Part shown: piece after piece, positions 26,601 to 38,855 of the stretch
Numbering within the stretch: position 1 is the first letter of the stretch
How the letters are laid out: each line of letters starts with the position of its first letter
From: Rotaria macrura
Taxonomy: Eukaryota > Rotifera > Eurotatoria > Philodinida > Philodinidae
Length of the DNA: 64,000 bases
Reading direction: 5' to 3'
Assembly (NCBI GenBank): GCA_900239685.1
Contig: OENT01000573.1
Coordinates: forward strand, 33,031 to 97,030
The notes under the pieces: generated by a model
Seen by the model: only the letters and a program-made list of their open reading frames with translations
Told to the model about the DNA's origin: nothing
Database searches by the model: none
Made by a program: the position numbers and the translations under genes

Positions 26601-28448
26601 CATCTTCGCTTCTCTTTCAACAGCAGTTCAAAAATTGGCAAAATCAACTTTTAATGGTTCATTAAAGATAACAGATCACGATATTAGCATTAATCCTTCA
26701 GCTGGTAGAGGATCGCGTGCATTCGAAAATAATCGTAGCGAATATCAGCATTTTGTTGTTAATAATATAGTTGAAAAGACTACTTATAACATGGAACATT
26801 CAGAACAGTTCAATGGTATTTCTATCACTTTACCGCCGAGTCGCTTAGTCGAACATGTTGCGTTACCTTTTACTATAAAGCAAATCTATGAACAATATCG
26901 TCAAAATACAAAACGCGACTCAATATCTGATGAAATCTACATTTATTGGAAAGCTATGTATGGTGATTTAATGATTACATTATCGAGTGAACTAATCGAT
27001 ACCGTTTGTAATCGGAAACATATTCCAAGTCTTGTTTGCTACATTGCTGAGACACCATCAACCACAACCCGTAATTATCATGAGTCGTATTCGTACTTGA
27101 ATTATGGTGATCCATTTCAGCATGTATCCATTATTGATGAGCATTCTGTTTCAGCATGTTCAAATACATTTCATAGAGGCTGTAACGTAGAAGATTTTAT
27201 TTATTATTATTTAAAGCTCGATCGAAAATCTGGCCAAGTAACTCTTTCGCATGCGGGTCCAAGTAGTCTCTACAGTTTTGAAATATTATCGCACAAATTT
27301 CCCTCATCGAACCTTAACTTAAATGATTTAAATTATGTTCATGTTAGTGCCGGCGTAAACAAAGTACCTATTCGCAATATAATGGTTTGTTTTCATCCAG
27401 TACCCATCATGCATCCTTCAGTCGAGAAAAATTTCAAACCAACAAACATTTCTCCAAGCCAAGAAAATTCTCGTAATTCTAATCAACGTCAATCATCAGC
27501 AGCTTCAAGATCGACCGACGATAAGCCAAAATCTACTTTGTCGAAATTTGGTCATGCCATCGCTGACTTTGTTGGTATTGATTTTGACAAGAAAAAATTA
27601 CAGCCATGCCCGAAATCAATAGATTGTCTTCAACAAGCATCTGCTGAGCATTGCAAGCGGTATTCTCATCCTTGTCGATTTTCTGAACTCTGTCGTAATC
27701 AAGATAAAGAGCCACATTTCACACATGAGTCACATAGAGTAAGCGAGTGTGGAATGGGTAAATCTTGTTCGCGCATTAATAATCCTGTACATCGAGCGAT
27801 GTACCGGCATATCGGTCTTCCTGATTTTCTAATACCATGTCGCGATCAAAGTACCTGTAGAGATCAGTCAAGCGAACATCGCATAAAATACTCTCACGGT
27901 GAAAATGTCAGAAGTATATTAGAAGCAGCACCAGCACCCAGCAAACCACGTAAGTTGTCTTTTCTCAAACTAAAAAGTAAAATCATGATTAATTTACATT
28001 CAATGTTTCTTTTCAATTAAAAGGTAAAATATCCAGAACATTATCGGTGCCAGATTCAAGTCATGACGAACACTCCTACAATCGTGATGTTCGACCACAG
28101 AAAAAAATCGGTAGCGAATATCATGACGAAAAACTACATTGCCGATATGGATCAAAATGTCGTGACCAAAAGGATGCGCGACATTGTTCCCGTTATTCTC
28201 ATCCAGATGTACATGAACTAAAGCCGTCTTCTAATCCAGATCGTTCACGACCACCGTGCGAGTTTGGTTCTGCTTGCTATAATACAACTGATCCTGATCA
28301 TCGGTCGAAATACTCTCATCCAGATGTACACGAACTAAAGCCGTCGTCGAATCAAGATCGTACACGAGAACTGTGTCCGTTTGGTTTTGCTTGCTATTAT
28401 CAAACTGATCCTAATCATCGGCTGAAATACTCGCATCCATCTGAATAA
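17658..28448 (+). CDS. Giant poly(ADP-ribose) glycohydrolase (TIGR02452/DUF2263 type) with eleven PBZ-like zinc fingers
   Basis: Exons proposed: 17658-17693, 18433-18520, 20402-20531, 20583-20878, 22076-27949 and 28024-28448. All are GT-AG with matching phases, giving about 2,282 residues. The first two exons are the least certain. The first 400 residues are Ser/Thr/Lys-rich and disordered. The next 400 have an alternating strand/helix pattern that may be RRM-like (inference). At residues 862-874 lies GGGYRKGDGAQEE, the PARG signature GGG-x(6-8)-QEE, followed by NIFRRSNYY. The macro-fold strand LSAFGCGAFRNPP comes later. These match TIGR02452-type PARGs, which hydrolyse poly(ADP-ribose). PBZ-like C-x5/6-C-x6-8-H-x5-H modules start at 24838, 25303, 25378, 25468, 27607, 27673, 27748, 27838, 28140, 28257 and 28374. 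Between fingers 4 and 5 is a roughly 690-residue region of unknown fold. Intron 2 hosts a transposon. Nuclear DNA-damage work is inferred. Confidence 0.85.
18559..19694. mobile_element. Non-autonomous TIR element, family A, copy 2, in an intron of the PARG gene
   Basis: Begins AGAGACCGAAACGAAT and ends ATTCGTTTTCGTTCT, the same ends as the element at 7136-8014. Much of the interior is shared with that copy. This copy carries about 120 extra bases near 19290-19410. The flanks match poorly (about 6 of 9), so the target-site duplication has decayed. It sits inside the 1,881-nt intron between 18520 and 20402, which explains why that intron is so long. Confidence 0.7.
20879..22075 (+). other. Long intron of the PARG-PBZ gene
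   Basis: The donor GTAAGA at 20879 and the acceptor TTTTTAG ending at 22075 join exon 4 (ending one base into a codon) to the large exon 5 (starting with two bases), keeping the frame. Nothing else recognisable lies in its 1,197 bases. Confidence 0.65.
28191..28424 (+). repeat. Tandem 117-bp duplication encoding linker plus PBZ finger
   Basis: Two adjacent 117-bp units (39 codons) encode YSHPDVHELKPSSN followed by a linker and a finger. They differ at few bases, for example CCGTCTTCTAAT against CCGTCGTCGAAT. This is a recent internal duplication that extended the C-terminal finger array. Confidence 0.85.
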
Positions 28449-30757
28449 GAAAACAGAAACAGATCGATTCTGCCACAAACCGTTTAATCCAGAAGTATGC
28501 TCTGCTATTTTTTTACTCGAAATAAAATAAATTTTTCAAGCTTTTCTGAGAATTCTATACGAATCTACTGAGTTCTATGCATGCTTCAGAAATGTCCAAG
28601 AACAAAACTATCGACTATATGTACCCAAACACAATATAACCCGCATGGATGATTTATGCACCAATGGAATACTGTAAAAAGAAAATCATTGTTGATTATC
28701 AAAGAGTTAACACTGTTTGTTATTTGACATAGAATCATTCTAGTTTATTTTTAGAAGAAAATGTTTACTTTCATATGATTATTGATAATCGATATGCTTA
28801 GTGGTAAGACAATGAAAAATCGTCCATGCATAAAAATCTCAAGGAAAGACCTATTACTTACTATTAGCTAATAATCATAGCTTTTTAATATAATTACAAA
28901 GAAGAACAATCGAAAAGATGGGTTCAATAACAAAAAACTTTCATTATGTGAAATCATCGACTCAAAAAACTCGAATTAGATATTCAAAATCATTCATCTA
29001 TTTGTCATAATAGTAATAATTATAGAGAAAATTATTTGGATTGATAGTTAATAGGTTATCTCTTTCAATCGATTGTTAATTGTCTTGAAATTTAATCGAA
29101 TCTTAAGGTAAAAAATTTTCTTTTAACATCGTTCTAAAAGAATCGGATCAAGTCTTGATATCGCTTGAGATTGTTCTTTAATTTCTTGCTCAAAGTTAAG
29201 ACCATATTTTCATTTTTCTAATTGTACGCAACAAAACTTAATATGACATCTATATTTTGAACAGCAAAACAATCTCAAGTAGATTGTTCAAGATAAATCA
29301 ATGGAAGATAAAATTAAAATCATGATCGATAGAAAAACATCAACATTTGTCGAGAATGCTATGACAACATATAGCTATTGACTTTGCCATGCTACTATCA
29401 AATTTGATACTACTCATGGAAAATCAAATTTAATGAAACTATACGAAGATTTCTTGATGTAGATCTCTCATAAAATGCTAAAGATTTTTTCAGAACAATT
29501 CATCAATTAAATCAGGATTCGTCCGTTTATTTCTATCTGGAATGTTTAATAAAACCGCATTAGCTTTTAAAAGTTGTTAATATCTAAAAGAGATGAGACA
29601 TACACATGTCACATAAACGCCAATGTTGTCTTTTTACACACTTACTTTTAACTGTTATCTAACATAGATCTGTGATATACAAATAAACAGCTCATGTACA
29701 GTTAATTTCCATACCGGTGGAGATAACATCATGCGTAATCATGATTTTCACTAATAAGAAAGGTCACAATAGAAATTTTATTGCAAGCGATTTTCAGTAT
29801 GCAATACCAAAAATGATATATTTGTTTCGCTACTGCTGTGGGATATACAGATGATCTTACAAAAAAATTGAGATTTGAGATTCCGATTATCAAATGGATC
29901 TTCATGCCTGGAGGTGTGTTCACAGACAATGATGTGCACAATACGTCTTTAAATGTTTTAAGAACATTATCAAAGAAATTCAATCACAGCTCAATAAATC
30001 TGAATTCAAACATTCGGATATTCATCGTGATGTTCGTCTAAATTCACTCATCGAACCAAAATTCTCGTGGAAATAGAATACCAATTTCTTCATGTACAAC
30101 GAAGTAGACAATTACTCACAGACGTGCATTCTCTGATTAGATTTTCGATGTGTACAAACGTTTGAATCAAGTATAGCTGAGCATCGTATGACTTGACTTT
30201 TCTGTATTAAATGATACTTTATCTTTCAACTGTTCAGTGCTTCAAAAAATTATGAATTATCTGAAATTTCCAAAATCTCTAAAAACTATTGGCTTACAGT
30301 ATTGTATATTTATTGTTTTGATAGAAACTTTGGAAATCTGAATATAGCTCAACTGGTTAATAAGCAATATACTCAAGTCGAATGGTAATGAGATAGTAAT
30401 AAAGAGTGATTTATTTAGAAGGTATGCTATGTTTCAAGTGAGGTGTTTATAATTTATGTTCAGATGTTATTTTCTCCATTCAGAAAAATATGTGCCACGA
30501 GTGCTATGTCTGAGGATATTAGAAAACAAAATAACGATGTGTGTTAGATGTACAATTCATTAACAGTGGTACTGTCTTGCTATGCTGTAAACATCTAATA
30601 GAATTGCAAGAATGTTAAACAATTGTTTTTCCAGTTTTTGTGTTTTGCTCGGTAGTCCTGATCGAAACAATTATATTAAACTACTTGGTTGATTGGCAAC
30701 AAGATTCTATTCTAAAACAAAGCGTTTTAATCGATATTAGCGTTAAAAATATAAATA
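28449..30757. other. Gene-free stretch between two converging genes
   Basis: It holds the 3' ends of the PARG-PBZ and ankyrin genes, an AATAAA-containing tail at about 28521-28530, and the uncertain coding fragment at 29838-30099. Nothing else was recognised. Confidence 0.5.
29838..30099 (+). pseudogene. Possible decayed coding fragment, unknown family
   Basis: The plus-strand frame reads VGYTDDLTKKLRFEIP, IIKWIFMPGGVFTDNDVHN and so on. Near 29955 the open, protein-like frame shifts to one reading KEIQSQLNKSEFKHSDIHRD and ending SLIEPKFSWK before TAG. The frame switch without splice signals suggests a frameshifted remnant. The opposite strand is also open for 85 codons, so the strand is not certain. 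Confidence 0.3.
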
Positions 30758-32207
30758 TTATTTTTGTATTGTTGCATGATATCGATGTGGTCTAGGAATT
30801 GACTTTTGTCGATTAGCACCCGTTTGTTTTCCTTTCGCAGTTGGTATGTCTGGAAGAACAGGTGTATGTTCAATTTCTTCTTCTAAACGTTCAAGTTCAG
30901 CGGCTGATTTTAAACTTTTATACAATTTCCATTCGTCACGATCTTCATTTTCAACGATGTCTAAATCAAAGTCAGCATCACTTCGTCTTGTACTTTTATG
31001 TAATAAATATTGTCGAGCATGTTCACTTAATTTTGGTGCTAATGCTTTCATTAATATGTCGATTATGTCTTGTATTTGAGCTTCTTTAGCTAAATCTACA
31101 GCTGTCATACCTTCCCAATTATTTAATAAAGCATTTGAACCATTATCAATTAATGCACGAACAATAGACGCATGATTAAACATAGTTGCAGCATGTAAAC
31201 ACTGAAATAATAAAATACAACTGTATAAGATAATATAGAGTTCGTTTACAAACTGATTCTCCATTTTTAAGTAATCCAAGATCAGGTTTATATTTGAGCA
31301 ATTTATTGGCCAACGATTCGTATCCTTTTTGACATGCTTTAAATAATGGTGTTGCACCATCTTCACGGGCTAAATCAATTGTTTCTTTTATATTATCGAC
31401 ATGTTCAATAATATAATCAAATATTGTTTCATGTCCACTTTGAACAACAAGAAACAATGGCGTAATACCATCTAAACGTTTTATACTTAAATTACATTGA
31501 CCAGTTGATATAAGCATTTGTACAACAGATAAATGTCCATTTTGGCATGCGAGCATAATTGCTGTTGTACCATCGTTCATTTTAGCATTTATATTTGCTT
31601 GTGCATCGATTAATAGTTGAACAATATCAGTAAGACCATGTTCGCATGCAACGTGCAATGGTGTTGAACCATCAAATGTTGATAAATCAACAATAGCTTT
31701 ATATTTATTTAAAAGAAGTTCACAAATACGTGTATGATGATATGAGGCAGCAAAATAAAGTGGAGAAGCACCTGTTATACGTCGAGCATTTGGATCAGCA
31801 CCATTGCTTAGAAGATATTCAGCACATAGATAATGCCCTCGTGCACATGAAAGTAATAGTGCTGTTGAATTTTCTCTATCACGACAATCGATTTGTATAC
31901 GAACTTTACCGACGAGTTCTTGTAAAACATTTAAATTTCCTGTTAGAGCAGCTATGTGAAATTTTTGATTTAAAGCACGATCGGGTGGACCTGATGGTGA
32001 TAAACGTGTTGATGGTGATGGAGAACGTGAAAGAAGTTTTGTATTTCGTGATAATGAAGTATTAAGTAGACGTTGGCTATTATCGATTTGTTTTACTACT
32101 TCATTTTTGTCATTGTTTTCATCATTATTGTTATTGTCATCGTCTGGTGCTTGATGATTTATGTCAGGTATTATGATAGACTTGTCACTCATTGGTGCAA
32201 TACTCAA
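30758..32207 (-). CDS. Ankyrin-repeat protein
   Basis: Two minus-strand exons, 32207-31254 and 31201-30758, split by a 52-nt GT-AG intron. They encode about 465 residues. After an acidic, Asn/Asp-rich and Ser/Pro-rich N terminus (SRSPSPSTRLSPSGPP) come about eight ankyrin repeats, roughly residues 80-360, with typical words such as TALLLSCARGHYLCAEYLL, GSTPLHVACEHGLTDIVQLL, GTTAIMLACQNGHLSVVQML and GATPLFKACQKGYESLANKL. The last repeat spans the splice junction. The C-terminal 100 residues are charged, with ELERLEEEIEH likely helical and a basic end. No catalytic domain is present, so it probably acts as a protein-binding scaffold. The orthologue cannot be named with confidence. Confidence 0.88.
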
Positions 32208-34460
32208 TTACATTAAAACTTTTACTTGTACAACGTTCGAAACATGAAGAAAACTTTGTGTCGTTCGGCAGATAGTATCGATGTGACGGATAGAGACTAG
32301 ATGATAAGTAGTAAATAGCAGCAGAAAATCACAAATATAGAAGAATCAACCATTCATGTTAGAGAGAAAGGAGGAACTTTTTCTTCTCGTTTATTATACA
32401 TACAAGACTTTTCTATAACAAGTACAGAATAGTGAGATAAGCCAGTAAAGAGAAGAGAAAAAAAAACATGTATGTCTTCCTTGAGGATATCAGTGCGTCT
32501 AGAAAAAAAGAAAATGTAGGCGTTTTTTTTTCCTCACATGCTGGTGTCGATTCTAGTCTAAGTTTATCTCATCAATGTATTTTTACGCATTTCTCTATCG
32601 ATATAATAGAGCACATAAGAGAAAGTCAGATAGAAATAGAACGTTCTTGCAGTGCAGAGAAGAAACATTGTTGATTTTCTACGCTAGGTATTTTCCTAGT
32701 AAAATAAATATATCTTCTTTCCTTTGGCTTCACGGAAATCAATATAATTGCGAATATTATGTGTTGTTTTATTTTTGAAAATTTACAATAAACTCCAAGT
32801 CATTTACACAATGATAAGAAATCTTTAAATAGTTCAGAAATCGAAACAATGATAAACACTACACAAATATGTGAATTTTGTTTTATTCAAATCTATGACT
32901 GTTCTTCTAATGAATAGAACATTTCCGAACAAAACAAAAATATGAATTAATATTTATTGCATCAATTTTCAACCGGTACGATCAGTCTATAGTACATAAA
33001 AGTAGTAACATATGCCTTCAATGAGTATGGCAGAATAAAAATGAATACATAAATCGTTATTATAAAATGTCATACGTGTATGCATAATCTTATCCTATCC
33101 TATGTTTCGCATTGGTTCAATGCATTTTCTTGTAATGTCGTTTGTCTGTGTTTTATTTCGTACTATTGCTTATATGTCATTGTGCTTTTTTTGTAAGTGC
33201 TAATTTGTCAATCTTCTATGAATAGTTTTGTTCTTTTTTCCATTCATAACCATCCAATAAGCTTACATGTGCTTTTGATGTATCATAAAAGGTCTATACT
33301 ATGTAAAGAATTTTCCTTCGATTTTATTATTTCATAAATGAAGTGGCATACTTTTACTCTCGAATTATGAAAACATCAAATGAGACACTACGTTCCGATT
33401 AATCGTATTGAAATATAACCATATTCAACTTGATTATGGATAAGTATAAGACATTAGTCCCATAAATGCTATATTTTTTTGGTTATATACCATATATAAC
33501 AACAACATCTTTGTCATATGGACGGGGCATTTTCGAACATATGGTAGTTCCAACTGCATATAAATAATCTACTCGCTTAAATTCATCTATTGAATAAATC
33601 TGATACAGCTGATGGTCGCATTCAAACGTACAATGTTTGCTTATTTAATGAATGTCTTCTAATATATAAACATGATTTTCATCGAGCATGATTGAATCAA
33701 ATGAATTCTATTGACGTACAAAGATTCGTATGGAAACTGAATCAGAATTGTTGACATAATTTATTTTGGTATTTATTCAATGAATCGAAAACAAACATAA
33801 AACATCAGTGATACGAGTTGATTGAATTTCTATACGACAAGTATACTTTTGCTTTAATTCTTTTGATCTGCAAGAAATATAACACGGTAAATGTCGTTTG
33901 ATATTAATTCAAAGAATCAATTGAATATGCGACAGCTACTGCAAAGAATGAGTTTTCTTTTTAATTTAGTTCACATTGTCAATGCATTAAAAGCACTGGA
34001 TTTACCTTGGCCAAACTATGAGCTCACTGGTTGAAGTGTTTTTTTCTTCTCTGAAAAATAAAAGAAACAGATTCGGATGAAGTAATACATAAAACTTTCC
34101 AATGAAGATTGATGTTTACCTAACAAGTGTTTAATATTTTGAATTTTTCTTCAATTAAACATGTTCATAGTATAGATTCTAATGTAACTATAATTGATCA
34201 AATAAGTGATACGTTAATAGATGCTATATGACTCATGTTTAGTTAACAGATGCTACCAGCTAACGTATGTATATATGCAGTAAAAATAGTAGAATAAGCT
34301 TCTCCTTGTAAGTTTCATCAATGCGATAGTGCTCGAGAGAAATGACAAGGATTCATCGATATTCCCAATGAATGTATAATAATTGTGTTTAGTTTGCAGT
34401 TTTCTAACTACATAATGGAAAGATATTCAAGATATATTTATTACTTGCAGATTTTTTATC
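32208..34460. other. Gene-free stretch upstream of the ankyrin gene
   Basis: Contains the presumed promoter and 5' leader of the ankyrin-repeat gene just beyond 32207. The rest is AT-rich and shows no supportable coding or repeat structure. Confidence 0.45.
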
Positions 34461-34520
34461 AGTGGCAGAACCAGGCTTTTAAGCTAGGGGAGGGAGGGTT
34501 GGCTCATCCCCACCCGAAAA
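34461..34520. repeat. Solo hAT-like terminus
   Basis: CAGTGGCAGAACCAGG closely resembles the widespread hAT end CAGTGGCGGATCCAGG and is followed by a G-rich run (GGGGAGGGAGGG), as in many such elements. No inverted partner was seen within a few kilobases, so the element is probably truncated. Confidence 0.4.
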
Positions 34521-34902
34521 AAATTTCCAACTAGTTTTGCGAAAATATTAATTAATAGGTAGTCAAATGTGCCTTTTGTGAACTCAGTTTTTGATAAATC
34601 GCTTCGCAATATATCACGCGTGACATTTTTATATACAAAAATGGCAGTTTTTTCTTTAAAAATACCCGACAAACATTAGTTACAGATGTTAATTGATTAT
34701 TATTAATTCTTCTTAAAAATTTAAATAAATGTTTGATCCAACAGTTGATCCTAATAGTAGGCTACGCAAAAAGGATCGATGCATGGAGACGCAGCATAAG
34801 TGAATGCCCTTGAAGTCTTGGGAAGGTGCTATAAAATTTTACTATTAATCACTGCAAAATTCTTTTCCAGGCGACTCTGTTCCTCAATCTATAAGCTGCG
34901 CT

Positions 34903-35113
34903 AACAAATAAAGAAACAGAGAAATATTTTCAATACTACAGCTTGTTCACGTACCAAAACTTTTCGCAATTCAGTGCTATCATAATAATCTAGCCTTGAA
35001 TTTCTTCGTAATTTCATTTGTGTTTCTGACATGCGACTTCTGTTTTCTATCCTTAACTCATAAGATGATAAAGAAAGTAATTGTTTGATTACAGCTTGAA
35101 TTAATTTTAGCAT
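34903..35113 (-). CDS. Possible small basic protein or exon
   Basis: Begins at an ATG (35113-35111) and encodes LIQAVIKQLLSLSSYELRIE then a basic run with MSETQMKLRRNSRLDYYDS and ELRKVLVREQAV. After that the frame becomes hydrophobic and T-rich and probably enters an intron or ends. No family was recognised and no partner exon is convincing. Confidence 0.22.
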
Positions 35114-36666
35114 GGAAACAATTGATGATTTCTCTATCTAAAAATTCATTCTCTATGATGAATATTGATTTTAAATTCAACATAGTGTTATCTTGTGAAA
35201 TAATACTGTCGGTAGAAATTACAGTCTAATAAAAACTCATATCTTAAGACAAAAACATGAAAGTTATCTTAGAAATTTTGAAGCGATCATGAGAATGAAA
35301 AGAAAATCCAAGTTATTTCAATCAAGACTTACTGTTCACTATTTCTATGAATTATTACACATGAGTGAAATATTTTTTTTCTTTCAGATGATACCTTAAT
35401 ATGAATTGAATAGATTTGATATTAATAATAGATCGTCACGTTTCAAACTAGCAACAACGAAACAGTGAAGTGTACTCGTGGCGATAAACAACTGATACAG
35501 ATAGATGTTTCAAATTTTCGAGAGTGAATAGTTATAAAGAAAATTGCATGACGATCAGGCAGACAATATATTAACTAAAACTTATATCACTGTATCGAAT
35601 ATTTTGTTAATTTTATCACGAACGATTGATTACCGACAGAGTTAACAGGATATTTCAAAAACTTTTCGAAAATATTCTATCGGTGAAAGAAATTCTTTTA
35701 ACGTGTCATAATGATAGTTCAACATGTAAAATTGTTGACTGTTTTCTGGACAACATCCAACGGCAATTTCGGACACTAGAACATTGTATTTCGGTGATAC
35801 AAATTTTGATTTTTTTACAAATATTAAAACATTTAAGAGGGTCCCCTTTCTCAGAAAAGTCGATTTTTCGAAAAAAAATTTTTATGTTTGACTTTTCATC
35901 ATTGGTTGATGCCTGAAACTTTTCTCTTTCGGAATATATATAGGTTTTGTAGAAAAGGTTCGATTTTTGAGAGATTTTTCGAAAAAGTACTAAACCGTAC
36001 TGCCTTGTTCCGAGAAAAGAAAAGTGGCGGTAAAGCCATTGTCTGGCCGAGCTATTTCCTGTAAAACTAATTACATGGTCGGAATTAGCGTAAAATTTCC
36101 AAGAAATTACTATGTTTTTGTATAGACATAGCTTATTTCCAAGTAAAAAAAGTGGCAGTTCCTAACTCGACCGCGATTCTTTTACTTTCTTTCACAGATT
36201 GCTGCATTGTAATCAAAGAAATAAGTTAAGGAAAAAGAAATGCAATTTATATGTGCAAAAATGATAGTTCTATCGATTTCATTCTATGAAGGGTCTAAAG
36301 GAACTGCTGGTTAAGTTTATTTGATAAAAAGCTTGAAAAAAAAAGGAATAAATCAATATAGAATTCGAAATGTAGGTTAACTTTTATTTTAACCGAATGT
36401 TCATCCAATAAGTTACTTATACAAGCTTGTACAATTTTTCATGCTCTATCTGAAATATCAACTTGAAACTTGTAGAAAAGTTGCGAAAAGCAGTCAAAAA
36501 TTGGAAATAATTTAAGTAATAAGGTATAATCTCAATTGTTCACTGTTGTTTTTCGACGAAAACAATTGAACGAAAACACACATAATTTTGTTCTGCATTT
36601 TACACTGATTCCAGCCATGTAATTATTTTTAGACACAATAGCTCGGTCGAAAAATGGCATTACCAC
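35114..36666. other. Gene-free stretch with a probable transposon remnant
   Basis: Around 35838-36060 the sequence GGGTCCCCTTTCTCAG followed by runs of TTTTTCGAAAAAA and a GC-richer patch has the look of a non-autonomous element terminus, but no inverted partner or duplication was established. No gene was recognised. Confidence 0.35.
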
Positions 36667-36887
36667 TAGGGGTGTCGTATTCCCGATACTGGTACCAGTA
36701 AGTGATAAGTTGCAACACTTACTACTTACCTGCTAACGGAAAGTGATAAAGATTATCATGTAGAAAGAAGTAATTGTTGAGTAAACTAATTACTGAAAAT
36801 TGTTAAATATAATATTTTTCAATTATAAAAACACTTACCGTTACCTTGATACGTGGAAGTGGAAGTAATAGTACTATGAAACCCCTA
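36667..36887. mobile_element. hAT-like MITE, interrupted at its right end
   Basis: The left end is TAGGGGTGTCGTA; the right end inverted reads TAGGGGTTTCATA. These hAT-like termini enclose about 220 bp without coding. No 8-bp duplication is evident, partly because another element (36891-37459) inserted right at the right terminus. Confidence 0.6.
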
Positions 36888-36890
36888 ACT

Positions 36891-37459
36891 GAATTAGTCC
36901 GTTTTCGCCTAACTTTTTTTTGCTGGCGACCATTTTCTCCGATTCCTTTTTCGCCGACAACATTTTTTGACCAAAAAATACCTGGTCACCCATGATTCAT
37001 TCCAAATTTTTTTACAACTCATGAGTTTATTAATAAACTTATACATTACCATCTGACTTGGTAACCGTGTGAGTAGGTAACCATCTCAGTTGCTTAGTAT
37101 TTCACATAATTTTAGTCAGTTGGCAACAAGGTCACTTATCTATAGTATATTAGCGAATGAAGATAGGAGGATTCACGTACCACCACAAGTACTTCGTGTT
37201 AAATTAAGACATGCATCCCTCATCTGGTGGCATCTGTTTCGAAACATGAGAAAAGCTTAACCGACTTGATTACCAAGTCAGATGGTAATGTATGAGTTTG
37301 TTAATAAACTCATGAGTTGTAAAAACGTTTGGTATAAATCATGGGTGACCAGGTATTTTTCAGTCAAAAAATGTTGTCAGCGAAAAAGGAATCGGAGGAA
37401 GTAGACATCGGTAAAAGTGGAGTCGGAGAAAATGGTCGTCGGCGAAAATGGAAGTTACC
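36891..37459. mobile_element. Foldback element with about 180-bp inverted arms and a 9-bp target-site duplication
   Basis: The left arm (36891-37080) and the inverted right arm (about 37262-37459) match over most of their length, with shared words such as CCGATTCCTTTTTCGC, ACCTGGTCACCCATGAT and TACATTACCATCTGACTTGG. A loop of about 180 bp separates them. A 9-bp repeat CCCCTAACT lies at 36882-36890 and 37460-37468. The first copy of this duplication is the right end of the neighbouring hAT-like MITE, so the insertions are nested. No coding was found. Confidence 0.85.
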
Positions 37460-37468
37460 CCCCTAACT

Positions 37469-38855
37469 AAACACCACTTTTATCTTTAGATGATTTATAG
37501 ATAGAGCGAGTTGATATCATTTAGTACATCATTCTGCCAGGATAAAAGCTGTGCATTGGTGTTGCATTTGATTTGAGACAACCGTAAATTTTATAGCTCT
37601 CTTATTGGCAGAGCCTTATGGGGCTCTCCTGGAGGCCATAATTCGTATATCAATACGCCATATATTCGGCTCGGTTCAATATATATCGAGGTGACACTTT
37701 TATCACGACTGTTTCTAATGAGAAACAGTCACCTCTGAAAATTTCAGTTCAAGCGGACCTTTCTAGACTACAACTCAGACCTGAGGGAGAGGGCTGCCCT
37801 CAAAGATCGAAACAATACCATTAACTTCTCTAAGAAAAAAACGTTAATGTAAAAATATCTATATCACATATGCAGGAGCATTGAATCTTATAGATTCTTG
37901 AGTGAGGCAAGAACATTATCAAGATCACTACAAGCCTTATAACTAGCTCATTATTTTTCTTTCGGTTCGTTGTCAATAGAGATTCATCATCACGTTTTCA
38001 TGGATCATGATGCAACTCAGACACTTGCTTTCCTGGCCTACACATGCAGATGATACGAAAATAAGAGGAGTTCACCAAAATCATGGTAATGTCATAAGTT
38101 CTCAATCATATTTGCTCGAGAAATATGACTAATATATTAGAAACGAGAATCATAGCAGCATAGTTTCTTCGTGCGTTCATTCTTTACACAAGCCCAAGGA
38201 AGTTCATAAATGTTTCAGATGTTATCTATACCGTACTTCCTTTATAAAATAGTATTTCTACCACATTCACCATGACATCCTGTTTGGAAATCCTAGGTTT
38301 AAAAAATCGAATTAGCCGTTTTTGAATTCTATGAATATATTTTTTGTGCTCGTCGATTCTGCTATCGCTGCTAATCAGGTAGTGCTGTTGAGGAAGATTG
38401 CTTAACGACATATTTTACTGGTGCATATTCAAGTATAGATTTATTTCGTAGGACATCATTCGGCATGTTTTATGGCATATATCAAAACAGCACATTTTTT
38501 GGACTAGTTTTCTCATTAACGTACGCAAGAATTTTGGATTGCTGTCCGAATCTCGAAAGAAAAAATTTCGAAAAGATAATATCCCGAAAGATGTTCTCTC
38601 AATCTGCCATCATTTCGGTCAGTTAAAAATTGATATTGTATGAATGGTCTGCTTTCTTTTATTTTCATTTCGTCTGTTCTTGTGGACTGTGTTCACAAAC
38701 GATGCTTCTTTTTTTCTTTTCTCTTTTGTGTACACCATCCATATCGCACAAACTATTTATATTCATTCATCTCTTGGCGAATTTTTCATAAACAACATCT
38801 TCGCATACGTCTGTTATTGCCTTTTTTTCGTTTTCTTCACGCCTACAGCGGAACC
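37469..38855. other. Gene-free stretch
   Basis: A GC-richer patch at 37600-37800 contains small hairpins such as AGAGCC-TTAT-GGGGCTCT and GAGGGAGAGGGCTGCCCTC and could be a short interspersed element, but no polymerase III boxes are clear. Nothing else was recognised. Confidence 0.35.

Noticed and set aside
37597-37700. tRNA or tRNA-derived SINE
   Set aside because: Small hairpins exist, but no A/B box pair, anticodon arm or CCA-end geometry could be drawn.
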